Below, piece after piece: positions 1-10,675 of a stretch of 55,061 bases of DNA. A model generated the notes under the pieces. That model made no database searches. It was not told the DNA's origin and worked only from the letters and a program-made list of their open reading frames with translations. The DNA is from Bondarzewia mesenterica. Taxonomy: Eukaryota > Basidiomycota > Agaricomycetes > Russulales > Bondarzewiaceae. The stretch spans positions 1-55,061 of the forward strand of contig SGPL01000193.1 in NCBI GenBank assembly GCA_004802705.1, given 5' to 3'. Positions within the stretch are counted from its first letter, which is position 1. Each line of letters starts with the position of its first letter. The position numbers were made by a program, and so were the translations under genes.

Positions 1-457
1 CACAACGGCGATGGCAATGCGGTTCCCGATCACAATGACAATGGCGATGCAATGGGGGCCCACCTAATGCCCGCTGCTGCTCGAAACAATGCCCGGAATG
101 CCAATGCAGTGGATGGTCCACGCGTTCAGGCCACAGTTACTCTCGCAAGGAAGAAAGGTAAAATTTTCATAAATATTGTACTATGTATCTACAACTAACT
201 ATCATCTAGCGCGTGGATATCCGCGGCGGGTGGACATACTAGCAGAAAGAATAAGGATACCGGACTTGCTGCCGCTTGTTTGGCGGTTTCTCTATGACCA
301 ACTCAACCCGGATGCAATGCTTGCCGGGTCTGATGTCGACATCACTGAGTGTCCGCGATTCGACACTAATAGCGNNNACCTCCGTCGCTTTTCTAGGATT
401 GGCCACGCCATCGTCGCGAATGCGTGCCGGTTGCATCCAGCCAGCAATACAATATGA
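1..457 (+). pseudogene. Partial ORF at left edge, unrecognised fungal family, cut by N gap
   Basis: An open frame enters from the window edge and runs to 157, rich in Asn, Asp and Ala. A good intron (GT at 158, AG at 208-209) joins it in frame to a second exon from 210 that reads RGYPRRVDILAERIRIPDL and later DVDITECPRFD. The frame stops at 457 after crossing three N bases at 375-377. The composition and style resemble multi-copy hypothetical proteins common in Agaricomycetes, but I cannot name the family. It may be a decayed copy, or the end may be an artefact of the N gap. What is seen is a spliced frame with coding-like content; the family resemblance is inference. Confidence 0.4.
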
Positions 458-631
458 TTGCCACCCCTCCGCCGTCTCAGCCAGAATTGGTAATTGTGTC
501 CGCCATCTTGTTCTCGCCTGAAGAAGGTCGGTCACCTCTGCCAGCACTCTCTGAATTTTTTTTTCACTTCTTCGTCAGAACGTCCTCGGATAATCACCGT
601 AAACTGTCAACCTACGAGGACGCCTTCTCAA

Positions 632-940
632 GGCATATGTCCTACTCCGATAGTTCAGCAATATTTTCCAGGCAGTCAAACTGGTAGTATCGTCCTAACA
701 CAGGGTCTCAATGGCGAGCCTTTGCGGTTCCCCTTACACGTGTGGTACTCCCCAGTCGCGCTATCGACAGGTTCGCCCGTCAATCAAGCCATCTACCGCA
801 TAACGTCTGGCGCTGCAGCAAAGCCTTGGTGTGGACCGGTGATCGTTCTTAAATTTAATGGGTCGCGGAGACAAGCCTACTCCGATGCTGGGTCAAACGA
901 CCTGCCAGCATTGTCTGCATATTTCCTAGCGTACAAGTGA
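632..940 (+). pseudogene. C-terminal fragment of an unrecognised fungal protein
   Basis: The frame ending at 940 is coding-like over its last hundred codons. It contains KPWCGPVIVLKFNGSRR followed by a Ser/Asp/Leu-rich stretch and ends SAYFLAYK. No in-frame ATG with a sensible upstream exon could be placed, so it is probably the 3' part of a broken gene, possibly the same locus as the ORF at the left edge. I do not recognise a function. The start given is only where the coding-like reading begins. Confidence 0.35.
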
Positions 941-1948
941 TCGACATAGCTGCGTGAGTCGTTCTTTTCTTTCATCTTCTGCTCTGAATGCTAAGCACCT
1001 CTTGCAGTATCATCTCCTGCTTCATACTAGATCATTCGTGGAATAGATGTCTTTATTGTTTTGTCGCCACATACCCTCCATCGCTGTACTCGTTTCTAGA
1101 TGCCATACTTCGTTATAATATACCGCTTCTCTGGTAGGCTCTGTGTGTCAAACACTCGACCTTGAACATCCGCGCCATTTTGTTCATCTATGCTTGTGCT
1201 GAGCTTGGCAAACCTATAGTGTCATCTTCACCATTACATTCCTGTCTCAAGGACGTATTGCCGTCAATCGGTTTCCGTGATCTCGATCATCATCATGGCA
1301 GAAGGCACGAACAACTTTTTCAGCCGCTCTGAAGTCGTAAATCGATCCCGTCTGGTCCTATTTACGGTTTTTGAGTTCCTTATATATATGACACCATTTG
1401 AGCTGATCTCGAGTTCGGTATCTCTCAGGCTTTCCCTGGGTCATCCGTTAGCTGGATCCGATCGTGTATGTTCGGGTGATTCTAGCTCAGAGGCCGGAAA
1501 CATCCCAGATCGTTGCCTTCCCGCAGCGATGCCAGCGCACAACGGACGACTACGCCGTCTGTAAATTCAACTCCAATAAGGTTAAACGTTGAACCGGTGA
1601 ATTCGGAGTATTGCACGTCGCCCAATGAATCCTGCACAGCGGAAAAGACCATTTCGTTCGTCGTTGCTCTGTACTGCTCCCAGACAATTCAAGAAAATCA
1701 TTTTCACCTGGCTCACGCTGTACATTTCGTCGAGAAGGTAACAGATTTTTATTCTTGATGCATGTCATCTGCCAAGAAACAAATCGGCCGGCCGGTAGAT
1801 GCCGTGACCGATGGCGCCGGCTGCGTGGGATTCGGGCTCCGCACCCGCAGATCCTCGAGTCTCTTGAGGTCTCTTGTCACTTCGACACTGGCAGGCAACA
1901 TCCAGCAGGTCTCTGAATCCGAACACTGGATCGGAAAATTGTACGAAA
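941..1948. other. Intergenic region, no supported gene
   Basis: About 1 kb between the partial ORF and RRP4. It holds only short overlapping frames without recognisable protein content. A TATATATATG stretch near 1381 is AT-rich but has no clear promoter context. An upstream first exon for RRP4 may lie at its right end (an ATG at 1762 is possible), but I could not join it in frame with a good intron. Confidence 0.4.
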
Positions 1949-3251
1949 ATGATTACATTCTCTTCTTTTCCTACAGGATATGGTCTGCGGTCCTTGAATG
2001 CCGGTGCAACAAAACATCATCCCGATATGACGGAAGACATGTACATGGAGCTGGACGACGATTTTGAAACAAATATATCAAAATTGACTTGCCCTGGTGA
2101 ACCACTAACCTCCTCCCAGGCTTTCATGCGGTACGTCTCACTTATTTACGGGTTTCCTGAGAACATTTTTCATACCGTATGCCCAGCGGCCACGGAACGT
2201 ACGTGGATAACGACGAGGTGATCGCGTCAGTAGCCGGAATAATTGAACGCGTCAACAAGCTGGTGACAGTACGTGCTCTGCGGACGAGGTGAGACAATCA
2301 CCAAGCATTTCACCCGTTTCGCTCATGACATATAGGTACAATCCCGAAGTCGGAGACCTCGTCGTCGGGCGGATTACCGAGGTTGGCCTACTTCGTGAGC
2401 TCCCTCGATGCCACCTTAAGACTGATTTTTCTTGCTATAGGTTCAACCTAAGAGGTGGAAAGTTGATGCAAATTCTCGTCAAGACGCTGTCTTGATGCTG
2501 TCATCTGTCAATTTGCCTGGTGGTGTTCAAGCATGTCAACCTCTGTACATCACTGCGACCCTCGATTTACTGATATTTGTGACGTGGGATCACAGCGGCG
2601 GAAACTGGAGAGCGATGAATTACAAATGAGGAATTTCTTCGAGGAGGGGGACTTGCTCGTCGCAGAGGTGCAAGCCTTCTTTGCGGACGGGGCAATGTCC
2701 CTTCACACCCGTTCTCTTAAATACGGCAAGGTGCGAGCCACAAGCGGTCGTTTCTGGGATTAAAGTTAAGATCAGACTATTCTTTATTCTTCCTTAGTTG
2801 CGCAATGGACAGTTGGTCACTGTTCCATCGATCCTTGTTCGCCGACTGAAGTCGCACTTTGTCGCACTTCCATGCGGCGTGGATTTAATTTTAGGCTTAA
2901 ACGGATATATTTGGGCGAGCAAGCATATCAAAGACAGTGGGCAGGAAGGCGAAGAGGGGTTTGATGCGGAGGCTGTGTACTCAAACCGTAATGATGTGAG
3001 CTACGAGTATTTATTTTGTGACTGGATCTATTTCCACTGACATCTTACTTCAGGATATCGATGATGCGACTCGGATCGCTATTTCTCGCGTAACGAACAT
3101 CATCCGGATTCTGGCGAGCCACTCCGTACCATTGACGGACACGGTAATCATCGAAGCCTATGAATGGGCTGTTGAGCAAGAAATGGGTGTTAAAGATTTG
3201 ATGCAGGACGATGTCGGTGACATTCTTGTGTCTGCTGTGATACCAAGATGA
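1949..3251 (+). CDS. RRP4: Exosome complex RNA-binding subunit RRP4
   Basis: Cap subunit of the RNA exosome; with the other S1/KH cap proteins it feeds RNA into the hexameric ring in nucleus and cytoplasm. Seven exons were placed: 1949-2130, 2187-2288, 2336-2381, 2441-2530, 2596-2730, 2798-2995 and 3054-3251, giving 316 residues with every phase consistent. Family hallmarks in order: FMRGHGTYV of the N-terminal domain, [15 protein letters not shown] opening the S1 domain, [19 protein letters not shown], then [12 protein letters not shown], and [16 protein letters not shown] of the KH region. Two introns are odd. The one at 2382-2440 starts GTTGGC. The one at 2531-2595 needs a GC donor (CAA|GCATGT), because no GT donor keeps the frame. 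The first codon is uncertain; the ATG at 1949 is the first in the correct frame, but a further 5' exon is possible. The gene converges on APC13, 50 bp away. Confidence 0.9.
2531..2595 (+). other. GC-AG intron in RRP4
   Basis: The donor is GCATGT after CAA and the acceptor is CACAG before CGG. Joining them gives the conserved RRP4 run [15 protein letters not shown] in frame. The GT donors nearby (at 2534 and 2543) leave the wrong phase. Confidence 0.8.
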
Positions 3252-3301
3252 TGTATATTATACACTGTCAGTTGTACACGAAATCATACAGTCTTTCGAG
3301 T

Positions 3302-3988
3302 CTACTCCTCGCTGTCCTCCTCCCCCGTTTCCTCACCTTCTCGTTCATCATCCATGTCGTCGTCGTCGTCATCGCCGTCGCCGTCGTCGTCGTCGTCTTC
3401 TTCGTTTTCATTTTCATCGTTCTCGTCATCGGCATCTTCTTCATCCATTGTTGCATCCTCTGGTGCCGGCTGGGCACTTTGATGATGGTTTGGAGCTGCA
3501 CCACTAGCCATTTTCCGTGCCTGAGCGGCCTTCGCAGCTTCTTCCTTTTCTTTGTCAACTGGAAGCAAAATGTCAAGAGCAAGATCTTTCCATCTCAAAG
3601 TTCCATTCGCGCCGCCGCCTGCGTAGCCCATATCTTCAAACAAGGCTCGCGAAGTAGGATCATATGGCACGCGCGGACGAGCAGCTGGATGTTTGATGTT
3701 TGTGGGATCGCCGTAGGGATATGACGGATGAACATGAGAGGGGAGGACTGTTGCGAGCGAGACGATGAGCGACCGGACGGATACATGAGAATTTGACAAT
3801 GGCACAAACTATCCGAGTCATCTGGATTTGGGGGGATCATGTGAAGAGGAATATCCATCTCTGTTTTTGAAGATGATCAAAAATGTGATGCGCATGAAAC
3901 AAGGTCACTCGCCATCATCGGATAGATCTCCTTTCAGATATTCCGCAGTGCCAACAGTGTCAATGACCTTCAAGTCATTGACAGTCAT
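3302..3988 (-). CDS. APC13: Anaphase-promoting complex subunit 13 homologue with acidic tail
   Basis: Apc13 is a small subunit that stabilises the TPR arm of the APC/C ubiquitin ligase. Three exons (3988-3913, 3860-3810, 3747-3302) give 190 residues with consistent phases. The family signature is present in order: DLKVIDTVG, the acidic spacer, MDIPLHMIPP (like the IPL..LP motif of the family), and RWKDLALDILLP near the middle (like the W.DLAL motif at the end of animal Apc13). The first intron works only with a GC donor (G|GCGAGT, 3912-3861). After the conserved core comes an Ala/Lys segment and then about 50 almost purely Asp/Glu/Asn residues, which is unusual since animal Apc13 is only about 75 residues. 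The assignment rests on motif order, not on a search. The start could be further upstream if an extra exon exists. Confidence 0.7.
3861..3912 (-). other. GC-AG intron in APC13
   Basis: Reading on the minus strand, the donor is GCGAGT after GATGATG and the acceptor is ACAG before AGATGG. This is the only pairing that carries the frame from SDDG into EMDIPLHMIPP. The overlapping GT donor (GTGACC) leads to a stop. Confidence 0.7.
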
Positions 3989-4554
3989 GTGCAGGTAACA
4001 GAACGTAAGGTCCTATAGATCTGTATTAGCATGAAGATGGTTCCCGATTGTACAGAATACCAACGGTCATTGTGTCTGTAGATGTTGGAGGAGTTAGACT
4101 GAGGAATAGCGGGTAGATTTGAATTTGATGGACGCGTCCACTAGAGTCTCTAGTATGAGGCTAGGACCTTGAAGACGCGCCTATGGCGCGCTTTCGCCGC
4201 TTCAACTTCCCGTAATAAGAAGCTTTTCCTTTTCTGGTCTTCGAGTAGTTCAAGTTTGATATCCGCGCCATCCAGACTTCAGCGCTTCAGCTTCAGCTCT
4301 TCACTCAGTGGCAAGTCTTATCTCGGCCTCTCTCGACCGTCGCAGTATAATTCATATTCCATCCTTTCCTGATCGTCAGTCAGAGCGTTTCGTTGATACG
4401 TACTCCATCCGACTTTGCGCGGAAGTATCGGTTTTGAGACGGCTCAGAGGCTTTTTGAAACCGTCCCTGCTCACTAGACTGATCCTACGTCCCACGTCAA
4501 ATCTAAGGGGAGTTCCCAATCAACTGACACGGAAAATTCAAGGGGACTGCCAGA
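3989..4554. promoter_or_regulatory. Shared upstream region of APC13 and the TFIIIC subunit
   Basis: The 566 bp between the two divergent start codons must hold both promoters. No clear TATA box was seen. The segment includes several short pyrimidine-rich runs and GC-containing repeats of GCGCCATCC/TTCAGCGC type, without a recognised site. Confidence 0.4.
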
Positions 4555-7500
4555 ATGGCACACGTAACTGTGTACACTGCTTTGAATGTCCCGACTGCTG
4601 CTTCTCAACCTTCCACCGGTTGCTTACAATGGACGGCGGATGGACAGATCCTTTTCGTCACCAAGACCGCCATATACATCCTGGTACTCCTCACACTTCT
4701 GATGAGTCTTCTCTTTTTCTGAAAATTCGAACAGACCCCAGACTCAGGCATTAACTTTGACGCATCGTCGACAATCAAGGCTCCGCAAATTACAGACAGT
4801 GATGTTATCAAGCCGATTGCTTGGTATCGGACAATGATCGAGTATGATAGGACCATTATTTGCCATTGGCCTGCTGATTCACAAGGTACTTGATTTCTTT
4901 GGCGGAATCACCCACGAGCACTCATTAACTAGGAGCGTGTTAGAATGGGGTGCTGTAGCACTGGGGTCACTGGACCTATCTTTGCGGTCTGTCACTGCTT
5001 CGCCAAGTGATTTGACTGACAATGCGGGGTATGTATGCGCTCGTATACTCAATGTGAAGTCCGCTGACATGAGTTTTGCTGTAGCTGTGTGCTGGCCGTT
5101 CTTAACTCAAATTTAGAACTTTCTATATGGGCCGCCTTGAAGAATCCCCTCAAAGGCAAATGGGTAAAGGTAGACTCATTTTCATCACAACGCCTCCGAC
5201 ATACTGCATATTTATTGCGCATCTAGCTTCAGGACACTGCCCCCTTCCTCAAATCGTTGGCAGCCATTGGTACAGGATCGATCGTACAAAGAACCTTACA
5301 GGCACAGGTTACATGTAAGCCATCCTCTGACAATTAACGTTGCTATAGTGCCTCCCTTCCTCTGATATTCATTCCCTTGGCATAGGCGCTGCATGGTCGA
5401 CACAGACTGATTTTGGAATCACGCCTTCTCCACACTGCGACGGATCAATTCTTGCCGTTGGCACCAGAGCAGGCTCCATAATCTTGCTAAGGTATCTTCA
5501 CATTGTGACTCATAAACTTTGATGGGACCTCAGATAAAACATGCTGAAGGTTTCAGGAGGCCAGAAGCGAATGTCTAGAACACATTGACACCATCAGTGT
5601 CACGGAGCAGTGGATTACAACTATGGCGTGGTCTTCGTGGTGCTCTGTTGATTCTAGGATATGTAAGTTCTATGAATATATTGGGTCATTTTTTCTCCCA
5701 GCATACTGGTTTGGAACTAACCGCATTTTGTCGTATTTCTCAGGCAGTGTTTACTTAGCATGTGGTCTCTCCGATGGCTCTATATTGAAACTTCAAGTCA
5801 TAGAAAGCCTTATTCTTGACTCAACCGCAGCAGTGCTGGCGCCATGTTTTCAAATAGAAACAAAAACTTGTATTTCTGTTGATAGCCCCAGTGACGTGGA
5901 CAAAAGGAGTATCACGGGAATGCTGTGGGTTGAGCCGCGCTCTCGCGAGGTCCGTATATTCCAGCCCAAGTCTTGATTGCTGTCGTGCACTCATTCCATG
6001 CCAGCCAGTGCTCGTCTATTGCAAGCCAGGGATTGTTCATCTGTGGTCAAAGAATAGCGGCGACGGGAGCTGGTCTGGCTCCCGCACATTCATCCTCCGA
6101 ACTCAGAGGACATCAAACGCAGCCTCGTCCCTCCATCCGGCGACTGGAATTCAGTATTACGAGTGCCATGATATTCTCGTGCTGTCTCTATTTGACGGAT
6201 CGTTCCATGTTATTTATGATATATCATCGGAACCAACGCTGCAGGCACAGGTCGACAAAGTCGTTCCCGGTTTGAGGTCTTGGGATCTTTCTTCGATATC
6301 TCGCTCTGTTTATGTACAAACGGAAGGCAAAGCAACAACGGAGATTGATATGAACCGCATAAGCGGCATGGTATCATATGACAACATGTCGACGGTCGCA
6401 TGGGTACACGAGTGAGTCATGATTTGTATCAGTGGGCGCCGATGTTAACCTGGTTTAGAGGGTTTTGCCCTTCAGATTTTAGCTACAAACACGAGGCGAA
6501 GCACAACAGTATGTTCATCGTGACGGAAATGTGGACGGGACCGCAGGATGATGCACTCATGCAAATCATACTGAAGACTATAGACAGTGCAAATGCTGGT
6601 ATGAGACTCCTCCGTTCATGAAGTTTTGTGAATATTCAAGTCTATCTCAGCTTCCGGTAGTGCGCCCATTGCCTTACTTCGTCCATTATTCTTTCATCTC
6701 CAGAACCGAGGAAGACTTTACGAGCTTCAACCCCGTATACTGGAAATTCTGCGAAACACCCCTGTGAACGAACCTCACTCTTTTCTCGATCCTGTGACAT
6801 CCGACCAACTTACGGATGATGCCCGTAAAAGCATCCGTAGGAGTCTTACGCAGCATCTGTTCGGATACAACAGCTTGCTTTCTTTACGTTTACGGTTGGC
6901 CGTGGCAGACTTTTGCTGGGTGATATTTGCTGGCTTTCACTTGTCATGCCGCTATTGATGATTGAAGTTAACTAATTCCTCACAGAAAAATGCCGCATCT
7001 CCTCAGGCTCAGGCAGAGTGTGGGGCGGTTGCACAAGGTCTGCTGAATACGATTTCTCATCGTAACTTGAGCACCTTTGTCATGCACCTCAGAGCATGTG
7101 CGGCTTTGCTCACCCGTGCGCCTATCACATTTATTCGTCACTTTCTTTAATTTACCATTGAAAGTAGAGAAAGACATGCCATTCCTACTCCGTGTGGTTC
7201 TCCAGTCGCTCCTTCCAGGCACTCCTTCAGACCTTTCAGCTGAAGCCCAGGAGCTCTCGAACCTAATCAATACCATGATACCGCCCGTACCAGACGCTCA
7301 AGGGGCATCATTTGGTCTGGAAGAAAGCTGCCCTGCATGCGGTGTGGTGGTCGCCCTAGAAAATATATCTAGCGCCTGCTGTTCCAATGGGCATGTGTGG
7401 GGTGCGTCTTTACACCTGTGCTTCGTCAATCCTGCGATCTGATCATGCAATTCAACCTCGCGCACGCGATTACTCCGCGCGGCTCTAACGACCGCTGTTC

Positions 7501-7767
7501 CTTGTGATACTCATGACACGTCGGTTCCCATATAATACATATCTTCTTACAGCACGTTGCTCTGTCACATCGTTCATTCTTTCTACACCGATGGTCCGCA
7601 CCTGCCTTGGCTGTGCACGTAAAGCCTTCCTCCCACCGGGGCATCGTACAGCGGCGGAGCGCCCGCCGTGGCTTCCACCCATTGCGCAGAGCTGGGTTGT
7701 GGAAGAGCTCCTGGAAGCTGTGCGCCGTTGCCTGTTTTGCGGCAATAGCTTCTTCACTTTGATCTAG
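4555..7767 (+). CDS. Transcription factor TFIIIC subunit (delta/GTF3C4-like) with C-terminal zinc domain
   Basis: Component of RNA polymerase III initiation factor TFIIIC, needed at tRNA and 5S genes. The start MAHVTVYTALNVPTA at 4555 opens a WD-like N-terminal domain (GCLQWTADGQILFVTKTAIYIL, shortened here; then VLEWGAVALGS and GCVLAVLNSNLELSIW), matching the TFIIIC delta N-terminal family. Many introns of about 50-60 nt divide it. The middle exons (GSVYLACGLSDGSILKLQV, then KPGIVHLWSK) continue the propeller. The last two exons form a zinc domain: CPACG, then C..GHVWARC, CLGC and CLFCG before the stop at 7767, the pattern of the TFIIIC putative zinc-finger family. S. cerevisiae Tfc8 and S. 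pombe Sfc9 are the likely counterparts. Not every exon edge was fixed. It runs divergently from APC13. Confidence 0.75.
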
Positions 7768-8233
7768 TATACAAGCTATGTGTCGGGCGGAAAAGGTCCG
7801 TTTGGGGATGTAATCGCAGTCACTCCTCCCCGCTCCGCCGCTGAATACTATCTAGCTGCGGCTTAGTCACATTGTGGCACCGTGTTGCCAAGGGTTATTT
7901 CAAGAATCTGGTTGAGTAGGTGATGCTTGACAGTGTCTCAGACAGGTTGCCTTCACTGCTTCACTGTGTGTAGATCCGCAAGGGGCCGCTTACACACCAC
8001 TGAGCGGCGGAACACTGACTGCACGTAATAGCACCGTTTTGTGTAGCAAGTACTGGTATGGAATGCAGGTATCCAAGTCCGTAACCCACATTCAGAATGC
8101 TATACTAATAGCGAGTTGGTGGTCAAGTCACTTCGTTATGCTGACAAACAGACGGCCGATCAATGCTGTTACAGAGAAAGAAGCATCAGTAAATCCATCG
8201 TTCAACAGTTCCGTCGGCCTGCGCGTACTTATC
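7768..8233. other. Convergent intergenic region
   Basis: 466 bp between the stop of the TFIIIC gene and the stop of the sedolisin gene. It should hold both 3' ends. No gene or repeat is visible. Confidence 0.5.
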
Positions 8234-10630
8234 TCATCCAACGACAACCTGGAGCTTGCCGAAATCGAGGGTACCCAAGCCCGTCACCTGAAACGGAGCG
8301 AGTAAGTGGCAGCAATGGTAATCGTGGGTTTCGCCACCATCGGAGAATATCCACAAAGCCGTCGATATCGGCGTACAGTGTGAAAAGAACATCGAGTAGG
8401 AAAAACTTACTGGGTCCCATCCAGTAGTGGCGGTGAAGCCCGCCGTGCTGCACCCAGGGTTGGAGCCAGACGTGATGTCGTTGAGGCCAGATACGCCGTT
8501 GGAGTACAATAAAGGATTGAGGAATCCCAGAGGCGATTTGCCCTGGGAGAGCAAGAAATCGTTCAAAAGAGAGATGACAGCTGCGGCGGTCTTTGGAGCA
8601 CAGTCAGGTAGGTCAGCATAGAAGAAGGAGAAATTAAGCAAAAAGACGGACGGGGGAGGAGCAAGAAGTTCCCGCTACCGAAGTGGTACGCCCGCTGACA
8701 ACGATTTGGAAGTTCTCAGCCTGGGCTGCGATATCGGGAAAACCTCTGCCACTAGCGCTATATCGCACAAGGAAGGATGGCAATATCGTTAGTAAAATTT
8801 TCGTCAGTCTAGATGAAGATCGTGCCATGTGAGCGCTCACTTATACAAACCGGAGAACTGAGTACCAAGTTTTGTCAAGAACGTGGAGACAGCGGCACTC
8901 TGATAGTCCGGACGGGCAAAGTAGTTCGAAAAGCCACCGCTAGAGAGGCTAGCTGCAACTTCAGGATTCACCTCTGTGGTTCCACCGACGGCAGTGACAA
9001 AGGGGCCTGAAATCAGAGACAGTAAAGCGATCAACTCATGTCTCTCTTGATAACCAAGGCGGAAAATGTTATTCACAAGTCGCTGGGAAGTTTGGAATGA
9101 ATTTGACAGTATTTGTCCCGTCGTTCGTCAAGCAACGGCCACCGCCAACACCCGAATCGCCGCTGCTGAAAAGCACACTAACACCACGGGCCCCAAGCTG
9201 GGCAAAGAGAGTACAAACGCTCTGGGCATAATCCGGTGGCACAGTCTGTTCATCATCACCGTAGCTGGTCGTAACCGTGAAGAAAGGCACAGTGCTCTGG
9301 GAGAGAATGAAGTCAAGCCAGTCGAGATACGGCTCGTTTGTGTTCGTCGGGGTGTTACCATCTGCCTTGAATGGTGGCGAGCCTCCAGTGGAGTAGTAGA
9401 CATTGGGGGTTGGGAAGGATATACTCTCAGTATATTGAATATCGAGATTCGCCTATACATAGAGGAGCGGTAAGCAATCATGATGGACGAATCAGGGGCA
9501 CCTCATGAGAGTAATCATCAAATAAGAAAAGTGAGATGAAACATCTCCAACTGTATCGTTAAGCCGTAACTTAAGTTGAGGGATCCACAGTAGGTGCCAG
9601 TCACGTGGCAAGACGGCTTCGGTAAAGGGGATGAATTTGAGTAGTACGCACCTCAACACCTGGGTTAGTCTGGTCATTACCACCACCGTTTACTTGCACA
9701 ACCGTGAAGTCTGCACCAGCAGCGTCTGACCGAAAGCGACCGAGGAATGTTTGTAGATCAGCATGATTAGCGAATTCGTCAAGGTATCCTGCAACGCCTA
9801 ATGTATTCGAGCTGGTCGCCTTGGGCGTATACGCTGTCGTATTGTATAGGGCACGAAGGCAAGCGGGCGTGATAGTCGACCCACAGCTGCTTGGGACAGC
9901 TTGAGTGGCAAGCGAACCCAAGGCAGAGATCTCGGCACGGATGGCTGCGTCACCATCCTCGAGAATGGGAGCATTCGGCAGGACTTTCACAGTCTTCCTA
10001 TATGGGCGTGGGACACCAAAAAAGGTGGTGGGAGCGACGACGTTCACGTGGTCATGCAAGATTGCAGGTAGCGCGTACGAAATAGATCGAATAAGACTGT
10101 CGTTCGTGTGCGCGTGACGATAGACCTGATATTTAGCCCCGAAAAGCATATCGGCCTGAGTTACAGGGATGGCAGATAGAGTGAGCCAGTCGCCACCGGC
10201 CGAGGGGGTGACAGAGGTGGCTGGGACGCCGTGGTGTTCCAACCAAGCAGAGACGATCGCGCTCGTATCGGGATGGGGTGCGACGAGGTTAGCGACATCA
10301 GCCAGACTAAGATGTTGACCATAACTGAGCACGCCGAAAGGGAGATAGATGGTCATGAGCACGTTCAGCTCACACCGAATGTATCAGACTTACCGGGCGT
10401 GTTTCGGGTCGCTTACTTCGTATAGCGCATCTACCAAAGCGTCTTCTTTATGAGGTTTCAAGGCAATGCGAAAGTCCATCGTAGTACCCTCAGGTGGGGC
10501 ACCGTCACAAATCCAGCCCTCGGGAGTTTCTCTCCAAGCGTGCTTCACTTTGAGATCATCCCATCTGGGAGGATGAAAAAGACGCAAGCCCAGCGGGCAC
10601 AATGGCAAGGAGAGAAAGTAGCCAGAGCAT
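8234..10630 (-). CDS. Secreted S53 sedolisin (tripeptidyl-peptidase-like), single-base frameshift near the signal peptide
   Basis: Acidic serine-carboxyl peptidase secreted to digest protein outside the cell. The ATG at 10630 begins [16 protein letters not shown], a typical signal peptide. The pro-kumamolisin activation domain follows ([45 protein letters not shown]). The catalytic Glu/Asp pair lies in [14 protein letters not shown], the oxyanion Asp in [12 protein letters not shown], the nucleophile Ser in AGTSCSSP, and the calcium-site region in LNDITSG and [14 protein letters not shown]. Introns include one of about 200 nt after NPGVE, longer than its neighbours. The signal peptide and the pro-domain are in different frames: removing one base from the five-A run at 10576-10580 joins them. 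The rest reads cleanly, so an assembly error is more likely than a dead gene. A TATA-like box sits 38 bp upstream. Confidence 0.85.
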
Positions 10631-10667
10631 GGTGGTCCTGATAGGATAAGATACAAGAGATGATGCG

Positions 10668-10675
10668 ATATTTAT
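10668..10675 (-). promoter_or_regulatory. TATA-like box of the sedolisin gene
   Basis: ATAAATAT on the minus strand, 38 bp before the ATG. A GATAAG element lies at 10645-10650 on the plus strand, the type of site bound by fungal GATA regulators of secreted proteases; its role here is inference. Confidence 0.4.

Noticed and set aside
3268..3582. Minus-strand Lys/Thr-rich frame and the plus-strand Val-rich frame at 3248-3724
   Set aside because: Both are other-frame readings of the acidic GAT/GAC repeats of APC13.
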